A stretch of 59,178 bases of DNA from an uncultured Muribaculaceae bacterium (GTDB lineage: Bacteria; Bacteroidota; Bacteroidia; Bacteroidales; Muribaculaceae), in contig CALUMJ010000009.1 in the NCBI GenBank assembly GCA_944321715.1, positions 1-59,178 of the forward strand, written 5' to 3'. Made by a program: the position numbers and the translations under genes. Positions 35,526-43,143 of this stretch are shown one piece after another. How positions within the stretch are numbered: the first letter of the stretch is position 1; the number at the start of each line of letters is the position of its first letter. Below the pieces are notes generated by a model, which saw only the letters and a program-made list of their open reading frames with translations, was not told the origin of the DNA and did no database searches.

Positions 35526-37723
35526 CTGTGCAACCCGGCCATGATGAAATTGGCTCCGAAATAGGTTATGATAACACTGAAAAAGGCAATGATGGCAAAC
35601 CAATGGAATGTCATGGGGCGGCGTAGCGATGGGAGCGATGCCGTGTGCAGCGAAGCGGCATATATGAGCAGCGTAATCAATGCCCATGTTTCTTTGGGGT
35701 CCCAGCCCCAATAGCGACCCCACGACACATTTGCCCAAATGGCTCCGATGAAGATGCCGGCCGCCAGCAGGAACACTGCCGGATATAACATCAACATGCT
35801 GAGCACTTGCAGCCGCTCGATTTGTTCGTCGCATTGGCGGCGGGAATACCGCAATATGACTGCCGACAAGCCGTTGAACATGACAAAACCAAATAATGAG
35901 TAGGCAATCATAATCACAGCGACGTGGATGCTCATCAACGGAGAAGAAAGCACTGGCATCAATGGAGTTATGGAGGGATTGGATGCGCCGAGTGTCGCTA
36001 CGAGCAATGTCAACCCACATAGCATAAAACCAAAGGGAAGTGCCATTTCAAACCGTCGGTGTACCACGATGGCAAATACCAGCACACATGCGGCCATGAG
36101 CTGCATGGTTTCAAATCCGTTGGAGGCAGGGAAGTGCCCTGCAATTATTCCACGCAGTGTCATAGTTGTGGCGATATAGGCCAGGAGTGCCACCATCAGT
36201 GCGACGAGAGCTGGACTGAGCCATGTGCGGCGGTTGTTGCCCCGAGCCATGCGTCGGCAATAAAAGAAAAACGCAAATACACCCACCGTGAGGCACATCA
36301 TGGCTGCAAGGCGGTTATAACCGAGTGTGTTGTATAGTTTCTCGGCATTGAACCGTGCGTTGCTTGGCAATAATCCCGCGGCTTCTTTTTCTTGGTATTT
36401 TCTTATTTTTGAAACGAGTGTATCGACTTGTGCAAAATCTTTGCGAGCCACTTGTTCGGCAACGTAGTTCATGCTGAAACGTATGAACGCCCATTGTTCG
36501 TGCGACAGGGTGTCGGGCAATTGGTCGGTGACCGAAAACCATGTCAAGCCGTTACCGCGGCAAGGGTATATTTTGAAGGCATTTCCAGTACACACGGTGC
36601 TGATGAGGCTGAATTTTTCGTCGGCCTCGCTCACGCCACGCAGGTCGGTCACCCCCGAGCCCTCCTGACGAGCCGTTTTGAGTTTGTAACCAGTGTTGCC
36701 AAAAAAGTCGTTAAGACAGGCATATTGGCTTTCGATTCCGAGCAATTGCTTCACTTCGCGGCTTTTGATGCGAATCATCGGCTCCTCTTTCCAGTTGTCG
36801 TAATAAAAGAACCACCCGGTAAATACCTGTTCGGCGGTCAATCCCTTGTAGGTGTCGCGACCATAGAGCTTGACTGTGAAATCGTGGGCGAGTGTTTGTA
36901 AAGGGCAAATGCGGTCGTTGTAATATACATACAGGTTGCCAAACTGTGCCGCAGTCGCCCGTGGCAATGTCTTTGGCTGCTCGGTTGCCATCGCTGGCAA
37001 CATGGTTACGGCCAAAGTTGCGAATGTGGCCACACGGCGTAATGCCCGATGGTGCAGCAATTGGCGAAACAGGCTTGCACGGTCGAAGAAGAATAGCACG
37101 ATTGACACCAACAGTAGCCCGTAGCCGCAATATGTGATGGTGATGCCCCATGGGTCGTGATAGACCGATAGTGTGCTGCCTCGAAGGTCAGAATCGTAGG
37201 TAGATTGGTAGAAACGGTAGCCACGGTAGCTGTAAATGTTGTTCATCGATACAATACCCTCGACTGTTTTGGCACCGTCTTGTATGGCGATTGTGCTGAT
37301 GAAGTCCTTCGGAGCTACTGTGCCAGGGTAGTAGGCGAGTTCAAAACCGTTCAACCCGATGCTGAATGGCAACTGGCATGAGGTGCTGTCGGCGGTAATG
37401 AATTGTTGTGCCGGGACATCGCCCTGCCGCAAGTGTATTGCACCCTGTTCGCCCCATAGGCGGGTGACTAATGCTCCTGCAAGAATGACAATCAGCGAAA
37501 CGTGCAGCAAGAATACCGCTTTACGTTTTACCATCTTGTGCGCTATGATATATGTGGCCGCGGAAATTGCCATCACGAGCCACAAGGCCGTGAACAGTGG
37601 CGAGCTGTAGATGTGCGTTGTGCCGCGCACGGTTTCGACAATGGTGGCGGTAGCAAGTACAAAGATTATTATTACTGTGAGTCCGAAACTGATGTTCCGT
37701 AATAGCTTGACATTGCGTGTCAT
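35516..37723 (-). CDS. ResB/CcsA fusion cytochrome c biogenesis protein (haem lyase)
   Basis: A 735-residue System II cytochrome c synthase fused as CcsB-CcsA. The N-terminal third has four membrane helices and a large ResB-like periplasmic domain (about 75-420). The C-terminal part is CcsA with the tryptophan-rich haem-handling WWD segment (WGRYWGWDPKETW, about 668-680) between conserved His-bearing helices. It exports haem and attaches it to CXXCH motifs. It lies directly downstream of a di-haem lipoprotein gene in the same operon, so that protein is a likely client. Its 3' end overlaps pdxB by 10 bp. Confidence 0.93.
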   Translation of the reverse strand: MTRNVKLLRNISFGLTVIIIFVLATATIVETVRGTTHIYSSPLFTALWLVMAISAATYIIAHKMVKRKAVFLLHVSLIVILAGALVTRLWGEQGAIHLRQGDVPAQQFITADSTSCQLPFSIGLNGFELAYYPGTVAPKDFISTIAIQDGAKTVEGIVSMNNIYSYRGYRFYQSTYDSDLRGSTLSVYHDPWGITITYCGYGLLLVSIVLFFFDRASLFRQLLHHRALRRVATFATLAVTMLPAMATEQPKTLPRATAAQFGNLYVYYNDRICPLQTLAHDFTVKLYGRDTYKGLTAEQVFTGWFFYYDNWKEEPMIRIKSREVKQLLGIESQYACLNDFFGNTGYKLKTARQEGSGVTDLRGVSEADEKFSLISTVCTGNAFKIYPCRGNGLTWFSVTDQLPDTLSHEQWAFIRFSMNYVAEQVARKDFAQVDTLVSKIRKYQEKEAAGLLPSNARFNAEKLYNTLGYNRLAAMMCLTVGVFAFFFYCRRMARGNNRRTWLSPALVALMVALLAYIATTMTLRGIIAGHFPASNGFETMQLMAACVLVFAIVVHRRFEMALPFGFMLCGLTLLVATLGASNPSITPLMPVLSSPLMSIHVAVIMIAYSLFGFVMFNGLSAVILRYSRRQCDEQIERLQVLSMLMLYPAVFLLAAGIFIGAIWANVSWGRYWGWDPKETWALITLLIYAASLHTASLPSLRRPMTFHWFAIIAFFSVIITYFGANFIMAGLHSYA

Positions 37724-37812
37724 TGTATGTATGAGTTATATGCAGGAAAGGGTGCGCCAAACACACTTGTACGCACCCACTCCATGTTATATCGATATGA
37801 GCCGTTTATGAA

Positions 37813-39465
37813 TCAAATTGAGTCGAGGAATTTAACTATTGCATCGCGGTCTTCTTTTGACAACTCGCGGAATTTTGCAACGGTTTCGTATGCATCGCTC
37901 TCGGTGCTTGTACCGTGCCACATGATGGCTTCCATGGTGGTGCGGGCTCGGCAGTCGTGCAGGCGGTCGGCATATTCAGCACCTGTGCAACGCTGGTGCA
38001 GTCCACGGCCCCATAACGGAGTTGTGCGGCACCAACCTGTGCGTATGTCGTTGACCATGTGTAGCTTGTGCTGCACCATATCGGTGTATGGCCATATTTT
38101 TTGGTTGGGGTAGCGGGGCAGTTCGGCAGCTTTGTCACCCACAAAGAATCGAGCCGGGTCGCGGATTTCGTCGTCGCCGGTAGTCCACGATGGACGGTGG
38201 CAATAGGCGCAACCGATTTCGGAGAACAATTCCTTGCCACGCAACACATCCTCGTCATCGACATTTCTTGCGGCAGGCACGGCAAGTCCGCGGTGCCACA
38301 CCATCAAGTCGATGTAATCCTCGTCCGATACCTCTATTGGCAGGTTCTTTGATGTCAGATAGTTGTAGATGTTGGCTTCGACATCGTTGGTGAACCATTC
38401 GGGATATTCTTCGGGAGTGGCAAATTGTGCTATGTAGGCAGGGAACCCAGCTTGTATTTCAGGGTCTTTCGAGGCATACTCGGCATAGCTGCCAGCAGCG
38501 TCCAAGTAGTGGAAACGGCGGTCGCTGCGTGTGGCATTTGTGATGTTCCAGAAGGCGTTGGCCCCGGCAGCATCTTGCAGCGGCCCGCGGCTAAGCGCGT
38601 AGGTGTAGCGGAACGGATATTTAGTGCCGTCACCCCCTTGTGCGGTGTTGGCATATTGACCCACCCATTCGCCGCCGGCAAATATTGCAGGGTTAAGTCC
38701 GTTCTTCATGTATCCGTCGGCTTCTTCCTGTGCATATTGGGCTTTGAGGTCTTCGTCGGTGATTGCATCAAGCAGCCCGGTGCCATAGATGCCGATAGTC
38801 GATTCAAGGCGCACCTCATAGTTGCCCACGTCATAGCCGCGGTTGGCCACATAGATGGCATCCTTGGGAATCGTCACAGTGGGATAGCGCAACTGGTAGG
38901 TTTCGCCGTCGGGGAATGTGTTGCCCCAAAGGTCGGTGTATTCGGTCCAAGTGATGTTGATTTTAGTTTCATCGAGCGGAGCCTTGAACGGAGCCACAGC
39001 CTTGGTTTGCGGCATGCCGGCAAGCCACGACACGTAGGCGTTGGTTTCGGGGTTGTAAACCACCAGCAGGTAGCCGTTGCCTATGTCGGTGGTGTTGAAC
39101 GACCCAGCCGGTTGGCTCTTGCCATGACCATATCCTGGGTGGCAGTGCTGGCACGAGGTGCGTATGTAAAGCGGGCCAAGGCCGCTGCGCACACCTGTCG
39201 GCTCGCTGTTGAACGCTTTTTCAAACAATTGCTCGCCGCGCTTGAACGAGTTGTAAAATTCTGCTCCCTCGGCAACTGGCGTTGGTTGCTCGTATGCCGT
39301 GGTGGTGATTAACGATGATGTTCCCAATTCGCCACCTGTGTAGTACCATTCAGGAAGCTCCGTTGAGGGTACCGGGTCGGGGGTAGGCTCGGGGTCGTCT
39401 TCGCTGCATGCGGACAAAGATGTGATGCAAGCAGTGGCAGCCAATAAATAAAGATATTTTCTCAT
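37813..39465 (-). CDS. Di-haem oxidoreductase-type lipoprotein (DUF1111 family)
   Basis: A 550-residue lipoprotein (lipobox LSAC, Cys20) with two haem c sites: CQHCH (Cys105, Cys108, His109) and CAYCH (Cys419, Cys422, His423). Layout and size fit the DUF1111 / putative thiol-oxidoreductase family related to di-haem cytochrome c peroxidases. Members often pair with imelysin genes, as here. The start is the ATG at 39465; an upstream in-frame Met (39504) would prefix a non-signal sequence. It is probably an outer-membrane-linked electron carrier or metal oxidase/reductase; the reaction is unproven. Confidence 0.9.
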   Translation of the reverse strand: MRKYLYLLAATACITSLSACSEDDPEPTPDPVPSTELPEWYYTGGELGTSSLITTTAYEQPTPVAEGAEFYNSFKRGEQLFEKAFNSEPTGVRSGLGPLYIRTSCQHCHPGYGHGKSQPAGSFNTTDIGNGYLLVVYNPETNAYVSWLAGMPQTKAVAPFKAPLDETKINITWTEYTDLWGNTFPDGETYQLRYPTVTIPKDAIYVANRGYDVGNYEVRLESTIGIYGTGLLDAITDEDLKAQYAQEEADGYMKNGLNPAIFAGGEWVGQYANTAQGGDGTKYPFRYTYALSRGPLQDAAGANAFWNITNATRSDRRFHYLDAAGSYAEYASKDPEIQAGFPAYIAQFATPEEYPEWFTNDVEANIYNYLTSKNLPIEVSDEDYIDLMVWHRGLAVPAARNVDDEDVLRGKELFSEIGCAYCHRPSWTTGDDEIRDPARFFVGDKAAELPRYPNQKIWPYTDMVQHKLHMVNDIRTGWCRTTPLWGRGLHQRCTGAEYADRLHDCRARTTMEAIMWHGTSTESDAYETVAKFRELSKEDRDAIVKFLDSI

Positions 39466-39564
39466 AGAGGAATAATTTAAATAGTTAATGGATTTATAGC
39501 CCAAAAGGAAAGTACACCCACGGAGAAGTGTACCATCCTCTTGTTTTAGGTATCGTTTGTATGA

Positions 39565-40809
39565 TTACTGGTTCGACAGTAGGTTTAGAACTTCGTCAAG
39601 AGCATTGGTGACTTCTTGGCAAGCAGCAATGGCGGCTTGGTTGATGCTGTCGTATGCCGGGTCGCGTGCCGTCTGAGCAAACGGCTCTTGCATCTGCTGT
39701 ATGGCATCGATGGCATTTTGTATGGCATCACGCACATTGGCATCTACATCGGGGTTGAGCGTGGCAACGTATGCGCTCAGCGAGTAATCGACTGGTTGGA
39801 TGTAGTCGTCGGTCGCCGGGCTGCCATTTTGGCCACCTTGATAGCCCTCGTATGCATTCTGTATGCTCTTGATGTTGTCGGTGAAGTCCTCAATCGAGTT
39901 CAAGCTATAAGGCGATTCGATATAATCGGGGTCGTCCTCTTCGCCATGGCCTGTCGGGTTGCCAATTTTCAATCCGCCCACTTCGTCGGCAATGTCTTGC
40001 GCGCCTACAATCAACTCTTGGACGGCATTGAGGTAATTGACCCACAAGCTGCCGGCGTTGCCCGAGTTGCACATCATTTCGCCATAGTCGTATGTTGGTT
40101 CAAGCTCCAGCTCGGTCAATATGTTGCTCTTCTCGGTTGTCACGTTGTCCATACCGGCCCACGATGCTTCGAGGCGTATGCACTGGTTGCGCAAGTCGCC
40201 GGCAACGGCAGTCAGGTAAATCAGTTCCTGCGAAGTGTAAAGGCTCACGTCGCGCGGGTTGCCCGTACCAATGCCGTTGGCATCTTGTCCGTAGAGCATA
40301 TATTCCACAGCGTGGAATCCGAGCAAGCTTTCGCCGAGTGTCGATATGAACACGCCATCTTCGTCCATATTGTTCATTTGTTGCTCGTTGTTGAGCAGGT
40401 TTTCCATTGCGGTGCGGTCGAGCGGCCATGTATCGATGTGCGGGTCGATATTGTAGTCGGCTGCCGGGCCATACAGCCATGCTTCGCTCAATTCCCAGTA
40501 GCGGCGAGCCTTCTCCCAGTGGTCGCAAGCAGTTTGTACCATTGCGGTAGTCACATTGCCAGCACCTGCGTTGCGCATTGCGAGGCAGGCTTCATACAGG
40601 TCGATTGATGCGTCGGCCATGCCTTGGTAAGTGGGAATGACTGTCTTATTCACATAATCGTCGATTACGAGCTGCAATGCTTGCTCTTGCGCATCGGGTT
40701 CTGGGTTGGGATTGGGATTTGGGTCGTCTTCGTCGCTGCAAGCGGCGAGGCTCAGTGCAATCATGGCGCTCATGGCCATGTAGGAAGCTGTTTTTACTAA
40801 CTTTTTCAT
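39565..40809 (-). CDS. Imelysin-family (peptidase M75-like) lipoprotein
   Basis: A 414-residue lipoprotein (lipobox LAAC, Cys24) made of two four-helix bundles. It carries the imelysin GxHxxE motif as GFHAVE (164-169), the putative metal site; the second conserved region is near QCIRLEASWAG. Imelysins such as EfeO and ICMP bind iron or related metals and are not proven proteases. It sits between a porin gene (38 bp upstream) and the di-haem lipoprotein gene (about 100 bp downstream). Confidence 0.92.
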   Translation of the reverse strand: MKKLVKTASYMAMSAMIALSLAACSDEDDPNPNPNPEPDAQEQALQLVIDDYVNKTVIPTYQGMADASIDLYEACLAMRNAGAGNVTTAMVQTACDHWEKARRYWELSEAWLYGPAADYNIDPHIDTWPLDRTAMENLLNNEQQMNNMDEDGVFISTLGESLLGFHAVEYMLYGQDANGIGTGNPRDVSLYTSQELIYLTAVAGDLRNQCIRLEASWAGMDNVTTEKSNILTELELEPTYDYGEMMCNSGNAGSLWVNYLNAVQELIVGAQDIADEVGGLKIGNPTGHGEEDDPDYIESPYSLNSIEDFTDNIKSIQNAYEGYQGGQNGSPATDDYIQPVDYSLSAYVATLNPDVDANVRDAIQNAIDAIQQMQEPFAQTARDPAYDSINQAAIAACQEVTNALDEVLNLLSNQ

Positions 40810-40846
40810 TACCTAATTTTTTATTTTCGTTGGTTTAAATATCATT

Positions 40847-42154
40847 TCATTTGAAAAATCCTGCGTATGCAATTCCCACCGATATTGCCGGCTCGTTGTT
40901 GTAGGGCGATTTCAAGAGTCCTATCGAGTATTCCCCTTTGATGACAATATCTTTGAGCGGGTAGTAGTTGATGCCGGCTGCCACGCGTTGCCGTCCGCAC
41001 CAGTCATATTTCATCACGCCCGTTTCTACTTTGTGCATCGAGTCGTAGCTGTCGTAACGAGCGAACACATATAATTTCTGTCGTTTTTCGCGCAGTTTGC
41101 TTATTTGTGAGAATATGTCGTAGCCGGCTTCGATGCCGATGGAGTAGGCGTCGGATGCCACATCTTGCTTGGGCGAAGGCGAGTCGTCGCGGCGGCCCTT
41201 GTTCCAGCGGGTAATCATGTCGGAGTCTGTAAGGTGGCCGTATGTGGCACTGCCGCGCACTATCAGGTTGTGGGCATCGTAGCAGAAATCGAACGAACCG
41301 AGCGACACTGTGCCTTTCACATTCTCATACGTTGTCGAGGTGGCGCGCAGTAAGCTATTGCTAAACGAATTTCCTATGTAACCGCTCAATGAGAGCCGCA
41401 ATCCGGGAATAGAGTAGTTGTCGATGCGTGCTACGCCGGCAATGGCATTGCCAATTTTGAACTCGTAGGGGCTGCCAGCACCGTCGTGTATCCACCCCGA
41501 ACGGCCGAAGCGGTCGGAATCAAGACCCGGAACGAGCATTGCCTCGTAACGCCAGTCGCCAGCACGCCCCCAGATGCTGATGCCCGTTTCGTGCCATGTG
41601 CAAGGAATGATGGTGTTTTCGCCTTCGGGGCGGTAAACGCCGAAAAACTCCGTTGGCAGGTGGTGCATATTGTTGCCGCCGACTGGGAGCACCATGTGTC
41701 CTATGCGCACGTTGAGTTGCGGCATGAATGACTTTTGAATCCAGAATTGTTCGAATGCGACTTCTCCGCCACGCTCGATTTCGCTTTCATATTCGCCACC
41801 TTCGTTTTCTTCGATTTCCATTGCGCTCTCGGTGCCGCCGTGTTCAAATTCTATTTCCATGCCCATCGTCCAGCCTTTGCCGAAGTCGTATCCGAGCATT
41901 AGCACCACGTGCGGCAGGTCGAAACGTCCGTGTGCATCGTCGTCCTTGTAGGTTTCGGGCGAGCGATAACGCAGGTAATTGTCGCTGAACATATTATAAG
42001 AATATGTGGCCTCGCCATATCCGCCAATGGTGAGGCGCGACATCACTTTTTCTATTTTCGACTGTTCCTTGCCGTCGGTATCATCGTCGTCGGCCCAGGC
42101 GGGAACGATAGCGACAATCGTCAGCAAGATTGCGAGTAAAAATTTTCCTTTCAT
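40847..42154 (-). CDS. Outer-membrane porin (phosphate-selective porin O/P-like)
   Basis: A 435-residue exported protein with a signal peptide (1-21, ending PAWA), then a beta-barrel body rich in aromatic strands. The start of the barrel (RLTIGGYGEATYSYNMF) and the loop RIGHMVLPVGGNN resemble the porin O/P and related families, and it ends in a C-terminal aromatic FFK. It is the first gene of the porin-imelysin-dihaem-CcsBA operon and is probably the entry pore for its substrate, perhaps a metal or phosphate complex. Confidence 0.85.
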   Translation of the reverse strand: MKGKFLLAILLTIVAIVPAWADDDDTDGKEQSKIEKVMSRLTIGGYGEATYSYNMFSDNYLRYRSPETYKDDDAHGRFDLPHVVLMLGYDFGKGWTMGMEIEFEHGGTESAMEIEENEGGEYESEIERGGEVAFEQFWIQKSFMPQLNVRIGHMVLPVGGNNMHHLPTEFFGVYRPEGENTIIPCTWHETGISIWGRAGDWRYEAMLVPGLDSDRFGRSGWIHDGAGSPYEFKIGNAIAGVARIDNYSIPGLRLSLSGYIGNSFSNSLLRATSTTYENVKGTVSLGSFDFCYDAHNLIVRGSATYGHLTDSDMITRWNKGRRDDSPSPKQDVASDAYSIGIEAGYDIFSQISKLREKRQKLYVFARYDSYDSMHKVETGVMKYDWCGRQRVAAGINYYPLKDIVIKGEYSIGLLKSPYNNEPAISVGIAYAGFFK

Positions 42155-42194
42155 AATTTTTTAGCAAAAATTCTTTATATTTTATTTTCAAGTG

Positions 42195-42202
42195 CAAAGG
42201 TA
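42195..42202 (-). promoter_or_regulatory. Promoter -7 box of the porin-imelysin operon
   Basis: TACCTTTG on the minus strand, about 40 nt upstream of the porin ATG. Upstream, at 42233-42345, several TTGGT/ACCAA half-sites and short inverted repeats could form an operator. Confidence 0.5.
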
Positions 42203-42425
42203 TCGGAGCGGTGAGGGGTAAACAATCCCTATTAGTTGGTAAAAACTGTGTTGTCCTAACCAACAATGGCGATATTGTAGTTGAGGCAATACCAACCAAT
42301 GGTGATGACATATCACGTGGCTAACAACTAATGGTTATATGTCGCATATAACCGTTCCAAATTATTTCTCAAAAAAGTTTTTGTAGTTTTTTTGCCGAAA
42401 TGATTGCAAATACAAAAAATATAGC

Positions 42426-42433
42426 TACCTTTG
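42426..42433 (+). promoter_or_regulatory. Promoter -7 box of the tRNA-Arg gene
   Basis: TACCTTTG, 12 nt upstream of the mature tRNA 5' end. Confidence 0.55.
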
Positions 42434-42445
42434 TACTCACAAAAC

Positions 42446-42519
42446 GGCCCATTAGCTCAACTGAATAGAGTATCTGACTACGGATCAGAAGGTTACAGGT
42501 TTGAATCCTGTATGGGTCA
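42446..42519 (+). tRNA. tRNA-Arg (anticodon ACG)
   Basis: A 74-nt cloverleaf. The acceptor stem GGCCCAT pairs with ATGGGTC (one G-T), with discriminator A42519. The D arm runs GCTCAACTGAATAGAGT, the anticodon arm is TCTGA-CTACGGA-TCAGA with anticodon ACG, and the T arm is ACAGG-TTTGAAT-CCTGT. CCA is not encoded. ACG is normally edited to ICG by TadA to read CGU, CGC and CGA. Confidence 0.95.
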
Positions 42520-42647
42520 CAAATCAAGCGGATTGGTACAGAGCCAGTTCGCTTTTTATTTTGTTCTCGGTCCCCCCTATTTTGTCGATGTTGGCGATGG
42601 CGCAATTCGCGTCGTGCAATCAATCTGTGCGTTTGTAGTATATAAGA

Positions 42648-42762
42648 TTTGGTGGAAAGTGACAAAATGCACATAAAAAATTTGGTGGAAAACGACAAAA
42701 CTGGCGAAAAAGATTTGGTGGAAAGTGACAAAATGTACATAAAAAATTTGGTGGAATATAAC
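42648..42762 (+). repeat. 33-bp direct tandem repeats
   Basis: Units begin with TTTGGTGGAAA at 42648, 42681, 42714 and 42747 (the last partial). Units 1 and 3 are almost identical (TGACAAAATGC/TACATAAAAAA). They lie between the tRNA and the ATPase fragment, without spacers, so this is not a CRISPR. Confidence 0.8.
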
Positions 42763-42782
42763 TAAAGCATGGCTCTTTAGCC

Positions 42783-43013
42783 GTGGTGCTATTTATAATT
42801 GTTGATTACGAGATAGATTTTGTCATTCCCGACAGGCACAAGGTGTCGCCAATCGAGGTGAAATCATCGGGCTACAGAACGCATAAATCATTGGATGAAT
42901 TTTGTGCAAAATTCTCTGACCGTATAATGAACAAGTATTTGGTTTACACTAAGGATTATAGGTTTGAAAATGGAGTTGAGTATGTTCCTGTGTATATGAC
43001 GATGTTTTTGTAA
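42783..43013 (+). pseudogene. C-terminal fragment of a DUF4143 AAA ATPase
   Basis: The 76-codon frame from about 42807 (YEIDFVIP ... KVSPIEVKSSGYRTHKSL ... YLVYTKD ... YVPVYMTMFL) matches the extreme C terminus of the ATP-binding/DUF4143 proteins common in Bacteroidales, whose DUF4143 domain is nuclease-like. The ATPase domain and most of DUF4143 are absent, so this is a remnant and unlikely to be functional. Confidence 0.7.
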
Positions 43014-43105
43014 TTATTGACATATTTTTGACTAATCTTAACGAGGGAGTCATGTGCTGTAAGTGATTTGTTGCTGTTGTATATGAAACAAATAGAAGTT
43101 TTTTG

Positions 43106-43113
43106 TATTTTTG
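43106..43113 (+). promoter_or_regulatory. Promoter -7 box of the GH31 gene
   Basis: TATTTTTG, 30 nt upstream of the ATG at 43144. Confidence 0.45.
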
Positions 43114-43143
43114 CAATAATAACTTATGAAATAAGCCTTTGCC

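Noticed and set aside
42431-42676. 81-codon open frame across the tRNA
   Set aside because: It spans the tRNA-Arg gene and the first 33-bp repeat and is not a protein gene.
42648-42762. CRISPR array
   Set aside because: The 33-bp units are contiguous without spacers and no cas gene is present; it is a tandem repeat.
42446-43143. Active integrative element at the tRNA
   Set aside because: No integrase gene and no duplicated tRNA end were found in this interval; only remnants.
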